Positions 15,074 to 25,200 of a DNA stretch of 64,000 nucleotides are shown in pieces. A program made the translations under genes and the position numbers. The DNA lies in assembly GCA_964405405.1 (NCBI GenBank), contig CAYONT010000001.1, positions 1 to 64,000 of the forward strand, written 5' to 3'. Each line of letters begins with the position of its first letter. Position 1 is the stretch's first letter. The DNA comes from CAMCYM01 sp964405405 (GTDB lineage: Bacteria > Bacteroidota > Bacteroidia > Flavobacteriales_D > Sanyastnellaceae). The notes below the pieces were generated by a model, which saw only the letters and a program-made list of their open reading frames with translations, ran no database searches and had not been told where the DNA came from.

Positions 15074-16939
15074 ATGGAGAACCAGATTCCTTCGGATGCC
15101 CCGCTGCTTTCTGCAGTGGTCATCGCCTTCAACGAGGAGGCAAACATTGTGCGCTGCTTGGATTCGTTGCAGGGTCTGGTGGATGAGGTGGTGGTGGTAG
15201 ATTCGGGGTCGACGGATGCGACGGTGGCCCTGGCAGAGGCGCACGGGGCCCAGGTGCTGTTTCATCCTTTTGAGGGCCACATCGAGCAGAAGAACTGGGC
15301 TTGGCAACAATCCCGGGGACGGTGGATCCTCAGCTTGGATGCCGATGAGGCGTTGGATGAGACATTGCGGGCTTCGCTGGCGGCTTGGCGGGCGGACGAG
15401 GGGTTGCAGGCGGCCGTGGATGGATTCATTTGCAACCGGCTGACCCAGTATTGTGGACATTGGGTGCGCCATTCTGGATGGTATCCCGACCGGAAGTTGC
15501 GGCTGTGGCGCCGCGATTGCGGGCGTTGGGGCGGTGTGAATCCACACGACCGGATCTTGATGGAGCCTGGTTCACGGGTAGAACGTTTGGCGGGAGATTT
15601 GTTACACTATTCTTACGGGAGTCTGGCCGACCATGTGCGGCAGTTGGGCTATTTCTCAGACATCGCGGCTGTGGCGCATCGTGCGCAAGGTAGGGGAGTG
15701 CCGGGGGTCGCATTCCGCGCGTTGAAGACGGGGTTCCAATGGATCAAGAACTTTGTGCTGCGCGGGGGATGGCGGGATGGTTGGGCGGGTTGGCATATCG
15801 CGCGGTACAGTGCGCTGGCGACGTGGGAGAAGTACCGGAAGATCGAAGGGTTGGACCGGATTCGACGGGCAGGGGTGGACCGGGTGCGGCGCGTGGTGAT
15901 TTGCAGGACGGATGGGCTGGGGGATGTGGTGTTGAGTCTGCCCATCGCGGGGTGGCTCAAGGCCCATGCGCCGGGGGTGCACGTGTCGCTGTGTGTGGCG
16001 CCGTATGCGCAGGATGTGGCGGCGGCTTGTCCGGATGTCGATGGGGTGGTGCTGTGGACGGGGGACGGGGCGGTGTTTCGGGGGGGATTCGATTTGGCGG
16101 TGGTGGCTTTTCCGGACAAGGCGGTGGTGCGTGCGTTGGTCGAGGCGGGGGTGCCGGTGCGGGTGGGGAGCCTCAGGAGGTGGCACACATGGCGGGCGAT
16201 GACGCATGGGGTTTGGCAGTCCCGCAAGCGGTCGGGACGGCACGAGGCTTGGCACGGTTTGCAGCTCTTGGAGCCGGTGAGGCTGGCGCCGGGGTTGGCG
16301 CGTCCGGGTCAGGCGTTGCCGGGGCCGGGGGCAGCCGCTTGGTCTCGTTACCTGCGGCTGGAGGCGACGCCGGCGTCGGCGTCCGGTGCGGGGGCGGATC
16401 TGCTGCGGGCCGGGGTGCGGCACTTGGTGATCCATCCCGGCTCGCACGGCAGTGCGGGAAACTGGGAGTTGGCGCGGTACCGGGCGTTGGCAGGGGAGAT
16501 GCGGTTGCGGGGATGGGATGTATTGGTCACGGGCACGGCCCGGGAACGCGCCGGCATGGACGACCTGTGGTCGTCGGAAGGGGCTCCGTTGGCGGGTCAC
16601 TTGGTGGATGCGACGGGTCGATTTTCTGTGGCGGAACTCATGACCTTGCTCGCTCGGGTGGATGCGGTCGTGGCGGCAAGCACTGGACCGTTGCATTTGG
16701 CTGCAGCGCTGGGGACACCCGTGGTGGGACTGTACGGTGGGGGGGCACCGGTTTGGCCTGCCCGCTGGCATCCTATCGGCGCTCAGGCCCGGTGGTTGGT
16801 TGCAGACACGGTCCGACCGGATGGCACCTTGGACATTCCGGTTGGCGAAGTGGTTGAAGCCTTGGAAGCCTTCGATTCTCGGGCAACCGAGGGGTCCATG
16901 GGAGCCTCCGCGACCGCTACCTTGCGCGACGATCGCTGA
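15074..16939 (+). CDS. Fused GT2 glycosyltransferase and GT9 heptosyltransferase-like protein
   Basis: Protein of 621 residues holding two glycosyltransferase units. Residues 1-250 are a GT-A family 2 domain with AVVIAFNEEANI, VVVDSGSTDAT near 43 and the SLDADEALDE acidic motif, similar to the WaaE/KdtX type that adds sugars to LPS core. From about 274 (VVICRTDGLGDVVLSLP) to 610 it is a GT-B family 9 domain; near 536 it has the ASTGPLHLAAALGTPVVGLYG donor-site motif. The two enzymes are usually separate genes. With gmhA and the ligase-like protein in this window it probably builds LPS core. The ATG at 15074 is preferred to one at 15053, which would overlap the promoter box. The last 23 bases overlap the convergent neighbour. 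Confidence 0.88.
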   Translation: MENQIPSDAPLLSAVVIAFNEEANIVRCLDSLQGLVDEVVVVDSGSTDATVALAEAHGAQVLFHPFEGHIEQKNWAWQQSRGRWILSLDADEALDETLRASLAAWRADEGLQAAVDGFICNRLTQYCGHWVRHSGWYPDRKLRLWRRDCGRWGGVNPHDRILMEPGSRVERLAGDLLHYSYGSLADHVRQLGYFSDIAAVAHRAQGRGVPGVAFRALKTGFQWIKNFVLRGGWRDGWAGWHIARYSALATWEKYRKIEGLDRIRRAGVDRVRRVVICRTDGLGDVVLSLPIAGWLKAHAPGVHVSLCVAPYAQDVAAACPDVDGVVLWTGDGAVFRGGFDLAVVAFPDKAVVRALVEAGVPVRVGSLRRWHTWRAMTHGVWQSRKRSGRHEAWHGLQLLEPVRLAPGLARPGQALPGPGAAAWSRYLRLEATPASASGAGADLLRAGVRHLVIHPGSHGSAGNWELARYRALAGEMRLRGWDVLVTGTARERAGMDDLWSSEGAPLAGHLVDATGRFSVAELMTLLARVDAVVAASTGPLHLAAALGTPVVGLYGGGAPVWPARWHPIGAQARWLVADTVRPDGTLDIPVGEVVEALEAFDSRATEGSMGASATATLRDDR

Positions 16940-18488
16940 CCAAGGCCAAGAAGAACCCAGCGAAGGTGACCCCGGCCTGGGTCTCGAGCGTGTCCTCCGT
17001 CAGGCACGAAAGTGCGAGGATGAAGACAAACAACCATGCTTCCATCCTTCGGGGCCGGGTGCATCCGACTGCCCAAACCAGCCAACCCAGCCAAAGACCC
17101 AGCGCCACAGGTCCCGTGGCCAGAAGGAGGGTGAGAAACTGGTTGTGCGCCCGCAAGCGGAAGGCTGGAGCGAGCTTGGAGTCAATGGCTTCGTAAGCAG
17201 CTTGAAAGGAGCGATCCAAGTCACCGGTCCCAACTCCCCAGAAGCCGCTGCGTTGCAGGATGTAATGAGCTGCATCCCAGAAGGCGAGTCGCTGGATGAC
17301 CGAATGGCCCGAGGGATTTCCCCCGTCCATATAATTCCAAAACTCGAATCGGATCACGTTCCACCGACGCTTTAGGCCGCGGTGACGGACCTCGGCCACC
17401 GTGGGAATGCCGCTGGCCACGCGTTGCACATCCTCTTCCGACAGGGAAAAGACCCCTTCTGCGTCCTTGCACAACCCCAGGGAACTGAGGTAGCGAATGA
17501 GCGTCATGCGCTGGCTTTGGCCTCGCCCATCCTTGCCGCTCAACTTCGTGCCCGTCCTGGCCTCCCACGCGGCTGCCATCTCGTTTTCCGCCACGCAAGT
17601 CCAAACAAAATTCCCCTCCTCCCGCATCGTTCGCTTCCAGCGGTGCACGTATGCTTCCCCAGCTTTCGAATGGGTCGGGTAATCCGCAGGATCCGGATAA
17701 ACCGGCTTCAGGTCCCACACCACCCAGCCGGCCAAACCCAGGAACAACAGGACACAAACGGCTATCCCGCCCCGCCAGAATCCCGGCCGGTCTGGCCAAC
17801 GGTGCCGCACATAGCCCAACCCCAACATACCGGCCACGGCTGGCAACAACAAGGCACCGGTCATGGATGCTGTTTTCCAGACCACCCACCCGCCCAATGC
17901 CCCCAAGACGACGCTGGGCCACCCAGATTTCTCCCCGCGAAGCCAGGCCCACGTCCACCACGCCCAAGCCCAGACCACCATCAGATTGAACCGGATGTGC
18001 GAGATGAAGGGAGACCAATCCCGGGGGCGCAATGTTCCTTCGAGGTTGTAGCCACGTATCAGCACCACCGCGCACGCGAGGGCCACCGCGGATCCGAAGT
18101 ACCGCGGCCAGCGCTCGCGCCATCCGGTGACGTCGATGCGCCCTGTCCACCAGATGCAAGGGATCAAGACCAGGGGTAGCCCGATGCGCAACGCGTTCCA
18201 ACCCCGGTTCAAGTCCTCTGTCCAAGCCATGCCCACCAACTGCCATCCGAAGAACGCCACCGCCAGCACCACCCCCCATCGGTTCGCCCTGCGGTCCGGA
18301 GTGGACAAGGTCCCGACAGGTGCCCGCCTTTGCATCACCTGGTCCACCAACCACGTAGCTGCCAGCGCCAAGGCCCCCCAGGACATCAACAAGTTTGAGA
18401 AAGGCATGGCCACCAGGGTGAGCATCCCGGAAGCTTCGTAGCAACGTTGCAGCACCACCAACTTTCGGGGCCGCGCCGTCGGCATCAT
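16917..18488 (-). CDS. O-antigen ligase-like membrane protein
   Basis: Protein of 523 residues with about ten membrane spans and a large periplasmic segment (about 240-420), the topology of the Wzy/WaaL (O-antigen ligase/polymerase) superfamily. The large segment holds HRWKRTMREEGNFVWTCV and, near 455, a WGVGTGDLDRSFQAAYEA stretch followed by RLRAHNQFLTLLLATG, which fits the conserved H of the family loop. Its likely role is to transfer or polymerise an undecaprenyl-linked glycan at the periplasmic face, but exact substrate is unknown. Two ATGs (18488, 18485) are possible; the first overlaps the S41 protease stop. It converges with the glycosyltransferase gene. Confidence 0.8.
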   Translation of the reverse strand: MMPTARPRKLVVLQRCYEASGMLTLVAMPFSNLLMSWGALALAATWLVDQVMQRRAPVGTLSTPDRRANRWGVVLAVAFFGWQLVGMAWTEDLNRGWNALRIGLPLVLIPCIWWTGRIDVTGWRERWPRYFGSAVALACAVVLIRGYNLEGTLRPRDWSPFISHIRFNLMVVWAWAWWTWAWLRGEKSGWPSVVLGALGGWVVWKTASMTGALLLPAVAGMLGLGYVRHRWPDRPGFWRGGIAVCVLLFLGLAGWVVWDLKPVYPDPADYPTHSKAGEAYVHRWKRTMREEGNFVWTCVAENEMAAAWEARTGTKLSGKDGRGQSQRMTLIRYLSSLGLCKDAEGVFSLSEEDVQRVASGIPTVAEVRHRGLKRRWNVIRFEFWNYMDGGNPSGHSVIQRLAFWDAAHYILQRSGFWGVGTGDLDRSFQAAYEAIDSKLAPAFRLRAHNQFLTLLLATGPVALGLWLGWLVWAVGCTRPRRMEAWLFVFILALSCLTEDTLETQAGVTFAGFFLALVSDRRAR

Positions 18489-20200
18489 TTTTTCCCTCGG
18501 GGCTTGCCTGGACCCCGGAGTTTGGCCTCCATCTCAGTCCCACTCAGCCAGCGCAGCGCTTCCTGCAGTTCAGCGTCCCGGGGAACATTCCATTCCATCC
18601 AGCCCTGGAATCCCTTGAGTCGGGCGTTGGTCTCACTTTCCAGAAGCGCGATGATGTCGTTCTTGTGCAAGGCCAAATCCCTCAAAACATCCACTTTCAC
18701 CAACGGTGCCAGCCGCAGAAAGGCGGTGGAATCCAAGGCGAAGAATCCTTCTTCCCGGGCTGTGGCCACCAAGTTTTCCCATTGCTTTTCCGACTCCGTG
18801 GCCGTTGTCAAGCTGCGCTGGGAGCAGAAGTCCAAGAAGCGGGACCAATGGGCCTCCGTGCAGGCGAAATCGGTGGAATCTCCCAGAGGAACCTCGGTAG
18901 CCAACGCATTTGCGAACCGGAAAATCACCCCCGATTCCAGCAGTTGCCAGACCACAGGAGCCCATTCCTGAGCTTCCACGGTGACATCGGGTTCGATGCC
19001 CATACCGTCCCGGACTGGCCGACCCGAGGTGGTGTAGTAGGTGCGAACCAAGGAATCTGGGATGGCTTGTGCCTTGCCATCGACCCGTTCCCCCCCGTAG
19101 TCCAGCCGCTGGATGCAACGGCCACTGGGGGTGTAGTATTTGGCCACCGTTACCTTGATTTTGGTTCCGTACGCTAAGTCCTTGTTTTGCTGCACCAAGC
19201 CTTTCCCAAAACTCTGCCTGCCCACGACCAAGGCACGGTCGTAATCCTGCAGGGTCCCCGCCACAATCTCACTCGCAGAGGCAGACGCTTCGTCCACCAA
19301 AACCACCAACGGTAGGTCCTCGAACAGTGCGGGTCCCGTGGTGGCGTAGCTTTTGTTCCAATCCGCAATTTTTCCCCGGGTCGATACCACCTCCTTGCCC
19401 TTGCCCACAAACAAGTTCACCATGCTCACTGCCTCCTGCAACAATCCACCGCCGTTGCCACGAAGGTCCAAGACCAGGGAGGTGATGCCTACCGAATCCC
19501 GTAAGGACTGGATGGCCATTCGCAGTTCCCCCGTGCATCCCCGGGTGAAGGATTCCAACACCACATATCCGGTCTTGTCTCCCACCACGCCAACGAAAGG
19601 TACTGCGGGCAGTTCGATTTTTTCCCGCACCAGCGTCAGCACTTCTGACGTGGGTTTCCCGAAGCGCTGTACGCGGACTTCAAACTGGGAGCCGGTGGCT
19701 CCTTGCAGTTTTTCAACCGCCAAATCCATGGGCAATCCCTTGAGCTTCTGGCCGTTGATTTCCAAGACAACATCGCCTGGTTTGAGACCGGCTTTGTCCG
19801 CTGGGAACCCAGGTACCACCTCTACGATGGTCAGCTCGTCATCGAACAAGTCGATGGTTGCTCCGATGCCCCCATACTCACCCGTGCTCATGAAACGCAG
19901 GTCCTCGATGCGCGATTCAGGGTAATAATTCGTGTACGGGTCCAAGTCTGACAGCATGGCGTGGATGCCCGTCTCCATGAGCTTGCCGGGCTGAAGCTCA
20001 TCGACATAGTAGATGTTCAGCTCTCGGAACAAGGCATTCATGATCTCCAACTGCTTGGCGATCTCGAAGTAATTCTCGCGAACCAGTCCTGCGGAGAGCA
20101 GGGTGGTTGTGCAGGCCAAACCGACCCCCCAAAACCAGGCTTTTCTCCGCCTGCGGATCCAGGGTCGCTCCGGTGGGTCATTCGTTGCTTCTTGGTTCAT
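18485..20200 (-). CDS. S41 family C-terminal processing peptidase
   Basis: Protein of 571 residues: a short cytoplasmic start, one signal-anchor span (about 21-40), a PDZ domain near 85-170 (GDVVLEINGQKL) and the S41 catalytic domain with DEASASASEIVAG (Ser about 307) and SFGKGLVQ (Lys about 332), the Ser-Lys dyad. It should cleave periplasmic protein C-termini, like Prc/CtpA. An extra C-terminal helical region of about 150 residues is usual in Bacteroidota CTPs. The ATG at 20200 is preferred to an upstream GTG at 20206 that overlaps rnpA. It belongs to the hemD-rnpA-ctp-ligase run of genes. Confidence 0.9.
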   Translation of the reverse strand: MNQEATNDPPERPWIRRRRKAWFWGVGLACTTTLLSAGLVRENYFEIAKQLEIMNALFRELNIYYVDELQPGKLMETGIHAMLSDLDPYTNYYPESRIEDLRFMSTGEYGGIGATIDLFDDELTIVEVVPGFPADKAGLKPGDVVLEINGQKLKGLPMDLAVEKLQGATGSQFEVRVQRFGKPTSEVLTLVREKIELPAVPFVGVVGDKTGYVVLESFTRGCTGELRMAIQSLRDSVGITSLVLDLRGNGGGLLQEAVSMVNLFVGKGKEVVSTRGKIADWNKSYATTGPALFEDLPLVVLVDEASASASEIVAGTLQDYDRALVVGRQSFGKGLVQQNKDLAYGTKIKVTVAKYYTPSGRCIQRLDYGGERVDGKAQAIPDSLVRTYYTTSGRPVRDGMGIEPDVTVEAQEWAPVVWQLLESGVIFRFANALATEVPLGDSTDFACTEAHWSRFLDFCSQRSLTTATESEKQWENLVATAREEGFFALDSTAFLRLAPLVKVDVLRDLALHKNDIIALLESETNARLKGFQGWMEWNVPRDAELQEALRWLSGTEMEAKLRGPGKPRGKK

Positions 20201-20202
20201 CT

Positions 20203-20616
20203 TCACGGGGTCGGTTTCTCCATTCGAGCTTGCGCCAGCAACTTGCCCATGCCCTTGCGCAAGGCTCCACGGAGTGTGCTGACTTCAGGAATCTCGGTTC
20301 CTACAAAGATGAGCACAACGGCGAGTTGTCGGTTCGCATCATGCACCGCTGCTTCCCAAGGAGATTTTTCCAGCCGCCAAGCTTCTCGGATGCGCCGCTT
20401 GATGCGGTTCCGGTCCACGGCACGAGGCCAGCGGCGCTTGCCCACGCTGACGCCCAGCTGGATGGCAACGGGCTGAGGCAGGTCACACCATTGAAAACGA
20501 ACGATGACCGGAAATGCCTTCGTGGTCGCCCCTTCCTGAAAGAGGCTGCTGAAAATGCGACCGGACTTGAGGCTGTACTTCCGGTTCAACAACCGGGAAG
20601 GTTGAAAAGAATCCAC
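20203..20616 (-). CDS. rnpA: Ribonuclease P protein component
   Basis: Protein of 137 residues from a GTG at 20616, five bases after the hemD stop; a TTG further upstream would overlap hemD. It has the RNase P protein fold markers: a basic SRLLNRKYSLKSGRIFSSLF start and the RNR motif in RAVDRNRIKRRIREAWR. The protein binds RNase P RNA and pre-tRNA leaders. In most bacteria rnpA sits beside rpmH; here it lies between hemD and a CTP protease, an arrangement seen in Bacteroidota. Lack of any Met codon near the N-terminus makes the non-ATG start certain in kind, though not in exact position. Confidence 0.9.
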   Translation of the reverse strand: MDSFQPSRLLNRKYSLKSGRIFSSLFQEGATTKAFPVIVRFQWCDLPQPVAIQLGVSVGKRRWPRAVDRNRIKRRIREAWRLEKSPWEAAVHDANRQLAVVLIFVGTEIPEVSTLRGALRKGMGKLLAQARMEKPTP

Positions 20617-20620
20617 CCAG

Positions 20621-21364
20621 TTATTTCTGCTGGATGAATTGCTCAATGGCCATGGTCATGGAGGGCGCCTGTGGTGTTGGGGCAGCCACATCGACCCGCA
20701 AATTTGCGTCCAATGCGGCGCGTTGGGTTGTGGGTCCGAAGGTGGCGATGTGCGTCTCTCCCTGGATGAAATCCGGGAAATTCTTGAAAAGGCTTTCAAT
20801 GCCGCTCGGGCTGTAAAAGACCAACATGTCGTACTTCACATCGCTCAAGTCGCTCAAATCCGAACAAACCGTCCGGTACATGTTGGCGATGGTGTAGTTC
20901 AATTTCAAGTCGTCCAACACCTTGGGAATGGATGGCTTCAGGATGTCGCTGCACGGGAGAATGAACTTCTCTTGTTTGTGCTTTTTCAAACTGTCCATCA
21001 GGTCCTGAAAGAGCTGTTGACCGTGGAAAATCTTCCGTTTGCGGTAGGTGACGTACTTCTGCAAATAATACGCTGTGGATTCGCTGATGCAGAAATACTT
21101 CATGGTATCAGGAACCTCAAAGCGCAGTTCCCCGGCCAACCGGAAGTAGTGGTCCACAGCATTCCGCGAGGTCAAAATGACCGCCGTATGTTCCGCGAGG
21201 TCAATTCGCTGTTGTCGAAATTCTTGCGCACCGATGCCCTCTACATGGATGAAGGGTCGGAAGTCGATGGTGAGCTTCTGCCTGTCTGCCAAGTCAAAGT
21301 ACGGCGATTTTTCCGTCGTTGGCTTGGGTTGCGAGATCAGGATGGTCTTGATCTTTTTGGCCAT
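20621..21364 (-). CDS. hemD: Uroporphyrinogen-III synthase
   Basis: Protein of 247 residues of the Bacteroidota HemD type, starting KKIKTILISQPKP and carrying AVILTSRNAVDHYFRL and DMLVFYSPSGIESLFKNFPDF, the two-domain HemD pattern. It closes and inverts ring D of hydroxymethylbilane to give uroporphyrinogen III for heme. HemD is poorly conserved, so the call rests on these motifs and on adjacency to DUF4271, its usual neighbour in this phylum (24 bases upstream). Start ATG at 21364. Confidence 0.88.
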   Translation of the reverse strand: MAKKIKTILISQPKPTTEKSPYFDLADRQKLTIDFRPFIHVEGIGAQEFRQQRIDLAEHTAVILTSRNAVDHYFRLAGELRFEVPDTMKYFCISESTAYYLQKYVTYRKRKIFHGQQLFQDLMDSLKKHKQEKFILPCSDILKPSIPKVLDDLKLNYTIANMYRTVCSDLSDLSDVKYDMLVFYSPSGIESLFKNFPDFIQGETHIATFGPTTQRAALDANLRVDVAAPTPQAPSMTMAIEQFIQQK

Positions 21365-21388
21365 GGTTTGCGCGGTCGTTCTATTGCC

Positions 21389-22153
21389 TCAATTCCCAGC
21401 CGCCAGAATGCCCATTGCAAGCAACCCGGTAGGCACAATTTCCACGGTGCAAAGGTACGCAATTCCCCAACCAATTGGAATGGATTGAATTCGAATGAGC
21501 TGCAGAAGCCTAACCCATTTCAAAGCCAAGAATCCGCACCACACCCATCCCACGGCGTGTGCGCACCAAGTTGCGTCCGGGATGCCCCGGGCATCGATGA
21601 ATCCGATGAGCAGCACCGCGGCTACAGCCCAGGCCAAACCATTGCGCAACAGCCGGTCGGTTTCGGTTTGCATCCGACAAACTTCCGGCAGCTGGGTCAC
21701 CCAGCCCCCCACCAAGGCAGCCATCAACCTCAGACCCAATGCCATCACACCCAATGCCAAACCTGTCACCAGTGCACTCCAACCGGTCGCGTCATTCGCC
21801 CACGCGTGCACCCAAGCGGCAGGCAGTCCGATGCTCTGGCCCCAAAGTGTGGAAGAGGAGTCGGCCGCGCGTGCATGGGCTGCTGCATGGGTGGTGACGT
21901 GGGCCCAGAGGAGGATCCCGAACGGCATGATTCCCATGAAATGGCTGGCCAGCATGCCCGCTGTTTTGCCTGATTCGCTGAGGGACCGCCCCCACAGCAA
22001 CCGAGGGTTGAAAAAGGCATAACCGGTCCAAGTCCATTCCCGCTTGAACAAATGGCGGAGCAGCAGGGTCCCCAGCCAGATGGCACCAAAGGCGACCCAC
22101 GGAACAGCCCCGTTGGGGTGGCCGGGACTGAGGAGGGGGGTGCCGTCGAACAT
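21389..22153 (-). CDS. DUF4271 integral membrane protein
   Basis: Protein of 254 residues with about seven membrane spans. Start ATG at 22153 (MFDGTPLL) is chosen; the frame is open upstream to 22447, but the extra part is Pro/Arg-rich antisense to the next gene and looks non-coding. The family is restricted to Bacteroidota and usually lies next to hemD, as here. Recognisable segments include an early LFKREWTWTGYAFFNPRL and repeated Trp-rich helices. Function unknown. Confidence 0.8.
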   Translation of the reverse strand: MFDGTPLLSPGHPNGAVPWVAFGAIWLGTLLLRHLFKREWTWTGYAFFNPRLLWGRSLSESGKTAGMLASHFMGIMPFGILLWAHVTTHAAAHARAADSSSTLWGQSIGLPAAWVHAWANDATGWSALVTGLALGVMALGLRLMAALVGGWVTQLPEVCRMQTETDRLLRNGLAWAVAAVLLIGFIDARGIPDATWCAHAVGWVWCGFLALKWVRLLQLIRIQSIPIGWGIAYLCTVEIVPTGLLAMGILAAGN

Positions 22154-22195
22154 GGGAGCGATTGGGTAGGCAAAATTGGACCAAAATCGGGCTGC

Positions 22196-22233
22196 TTCCG
22201 TCGCCCGGGGTGGGTTCCGTCGCCCGGGGTGGG
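22196..22233 (+). repeat. Two tandem copies of a 19-bp unit
   Basis: TTCCGTCGCCCGGGGTGGG occurs at 22196-22214 and again at 22215-22233 without a spacer. It lies in the 85-base gap between the stop of the large lamin-tail protein and the start of DUF4271. Nothing else is visible in the gap. Confidence 0.9.
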
Positions 22234-22238
22234 AAGGT

Positions 22239-25200
22239 TCAAGGGGGGCGGACGACGGGGGCGACGGATACGGGGGACCAGCCGTGCGGGCGGCCGCGGG
22301 TGTCGGTCGCAAGGAGGAGGTAGGTGCCGGGGGCGAGGTAGGTGCCCGTGGGGCCTCGACCGTCCCAAATCCAGCGGGCGCACGCGCCGGGTGCCGGTGG
22401 GGCCTGGTCGGTCTCGAGGAGGGTATGGCGCATCCGGCCGGCCCCATCGTAAAGGGCGAGTCGCCAGGCGGCCGCGGTTCCTGGGCCGGACCCGGCCGGA
22501 GGGCACAACTGAATTTCGACTTGGGGAAGCCGCCCGCCGGGTCCGGGAGTTACCGTCCGGGAGGATAGGGCCAGCAGGTTTTCCCCGGCCAGCCCGTAGC
22601 CGGGAAGTTGGGCGTTTTTGAGGCCGGGGGTTTGGCCTGCCCAGCATGAAAACCAACCATTCCATTGCCAGCCGGGGAGGCCTGCGGCCCCTTCCACGCG
22701 CTCGAGGGAGATTCCCTCAGGGTCCCAGATCCAAGGGCTGTGCCGGTCGCTGGCGACCCGGACGGTGTCTGCCGGGAACAGCCAAGGCAATTGCCCCAAG
22801 GTGACGTGACGGTCGCCGTGTAGGCTGGGCAAGGTGGCTGGTAGCACCCGTCCACCTCCCTTCAACCTGGAGGGGCATCGGGCCCAGGCCACCGGCTGGT
22901 GGGCTTCCACCCACCAATCGATGGTTCCGAAGGCATGCCAATCCCCTGGCATGGCTAGGTCTTCGGTGTTCCAACGCAAGTCCCCTACCCAGCCCCCGGC
23001 CTGTGATCCGCGGTACGCCAATTCCACAAAGGGTTCGCCACCATCCACGGGGTCTCCCAGCATTTCGTTCCACAGCCAGCCCCCTGCCCCCGGTTCACCC
23101 GCGTTCGCTGGCGGTTCCGGCCTGTGCAGCGCATCGACCACCTCGAGCCAGCCAGGTGGGGGCGCTGCTTGGGCGGTTTGGCCCAGGGCATCTCCGATGG
23201 AATCGCCCAGTTGCCAGGAAGCGGCGGGCACCTCCCACAACCGGCCGTTCCCCCAGCCCGCCACCCGGAATTCCGCCGGCGGCTCCACCGCCTTCCACTG
23301 GTTCGGAACCTGACGCAGGGGCACGTTCGCGAGCACCACGGCCCGGTCGCCCAGTCGGCCCGCCTGTTCCAACCGGGGTACCACCTGCCCTGGCTCTGAA
23401 TCTGTCCCCTCCGCAGGATCTACCCCACCGGGCGACCCGCCGCGGGCATCCCCGCTTGAAACCCAGCTCGCCGCATCCTCTGTCGGGGCGTTCAAGGACC
23501 GCCTCACCCAACTCAGTCCAGCATCTTCTGACCGGGCATCCCCATGCCAGCAAGCCCCATAGCGCACGCGCTCCAGCGTATCCCCCGTGACCCCAGTGAC
23601 CACGACTTCACCCTGGGCATTGGGCAATCCCTCTTCTACCTTCCGGACTTCCCGCGCTCCGGGTTGCAGAACCCGCCGCCCCACCTCGGTTTCCCCCTCC
23701 CCCTGAACCCGGACCCCCCCCGTTTCCAATGACACCCCCGCGGCATTCACCCACTCTACGTATTCCCCCCACTCCGCCCCCTGAGCAATAGGAACTGCGG
23801 CAATTTCGGTCAGCAGCAGTTCCCCGGCGCGGGGGAAAAACTCCACCGAATCGGCCCACAAAAATCCCGGGTCCCCGGCCGCTTCTCCCGGCGGAGCACA
23901 ACGTCTTACCCCCCGAAGTTCCACCTGAAAAGCCGTTCCCTCCCAGGGGACCTCCGGCAGGAACCGCACCCGACCCCACGCGGCTCCGGTCGCGTCTACC
24001 CAACCGGCCAACCCCCCCTGCCGCTCCGGCATTCCCCTGGGATCCAACGGTTCGTCGAAGACAAACCAACCCAACGACGGCGATTCTGGCACAAAACCCA
24101 GCAACTGAAGCGGGGGAGCCGGACCCGGAGCCGCTTGGGATTCGAAGGACGCAGGCAGTGCAGGTGAGGCCGGTGGCGCCTCCCATTCGTCTGATGGCCG
24201 GGACGGTGACCAATTCGCCGGGCCATCACAACCCCCGGGGGTCCGAACCGCGCAGCTGACTCCGCCCCCTGCACCTTGCCACCAGCTGCGGTCGTAGGCT
24301 ACTTGGTCGATCGCTGTCCCGTCGGGATGCCTCAGGCCCACCTCATCCCCCGCATCCAGTAAGGAAAGGCCTCCGATGACCCGGAGTTGCCTGGTGCAAC
24401 CCGGAATCGGCAGGCTGCTCCCCGAAAGAACCGCCCGTTCGCCCGGGAACAAACGCGCATCGACCCCTGGCAAGGGCAGGAGGGTGGCCAGCCCGCTTCC
24501 CGTGTCCCACCACAAGACATGTTGCAGGTCGAGGCCCTCTTCGCCCCGGTTGAGCACTTCCACCCATTCCCACTCCGGCAACCCTTGGCTGGGTGTGGGG
24601 TCGGCCATGATTTCGGTGATGACCAAGTCCCGCCAACCTGCCCTGCCGGGCGGCAGCCAGCAGACGGTGAGGGTGGTGTCTGTTCCCCAATGACCGAGGG
24701 TGTCCCGCACCGCGGGCCAGCCCACATCGAGCCAAACCCCCGGCGGTGGTGCCGGGGGCAAGGCCCACAGGATGCCATCCGCTCGTTGGGTCGAAGTGCC
24801 TTCTGCTGGGCTGGTGGAACCGTCCCACCAAACGACCCAGGGATTGTCATCGGGGTGGATGGGCTCGTCCCAGGTGAATTGAAGGGTGTCACCATGCCAT
24901 TGCCATTCGAGCAAGCGGGGGCCCGTGGTGTCTGCGACCCATGGGCCTTGGGCTTCGAGCACCCACCGAAAGGCGGAGGTGTTGCTTGATGTGTAGCGCG
25001 CGGATAGGCCCATGCACACCGGGCCTTGCGTCCAAGGCAACGGAGGGCGTGCCGTCCATGCACCGGGGCTGTCGGGCGCCCGGTCGTACCATCGGACGGA
25101 ATCGGGGGTTTCGGGGCTGCAGCGGAATCGGAAGGACCGGTCCAGTCCAGCCGCCCAGGTTCCGGGCTCCCAGGACCCGAAAGGGACTGGGGGGTCGCCC

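Noticed and set aside
15739..16857. Gly-rich frame within the GT2-GT9 gene
   Set aside because: Overlapping alternative frame with no family motifs; the GT2 and GT9 motifs are on the annotated frame.
22154..22447. N-terminal extension of DUF4271 to 22447
   Set aside because: The extra part is Pro/Arg/Ala-rich, overlaps the lamin-tail gene in another frame, and does not resemble the family.
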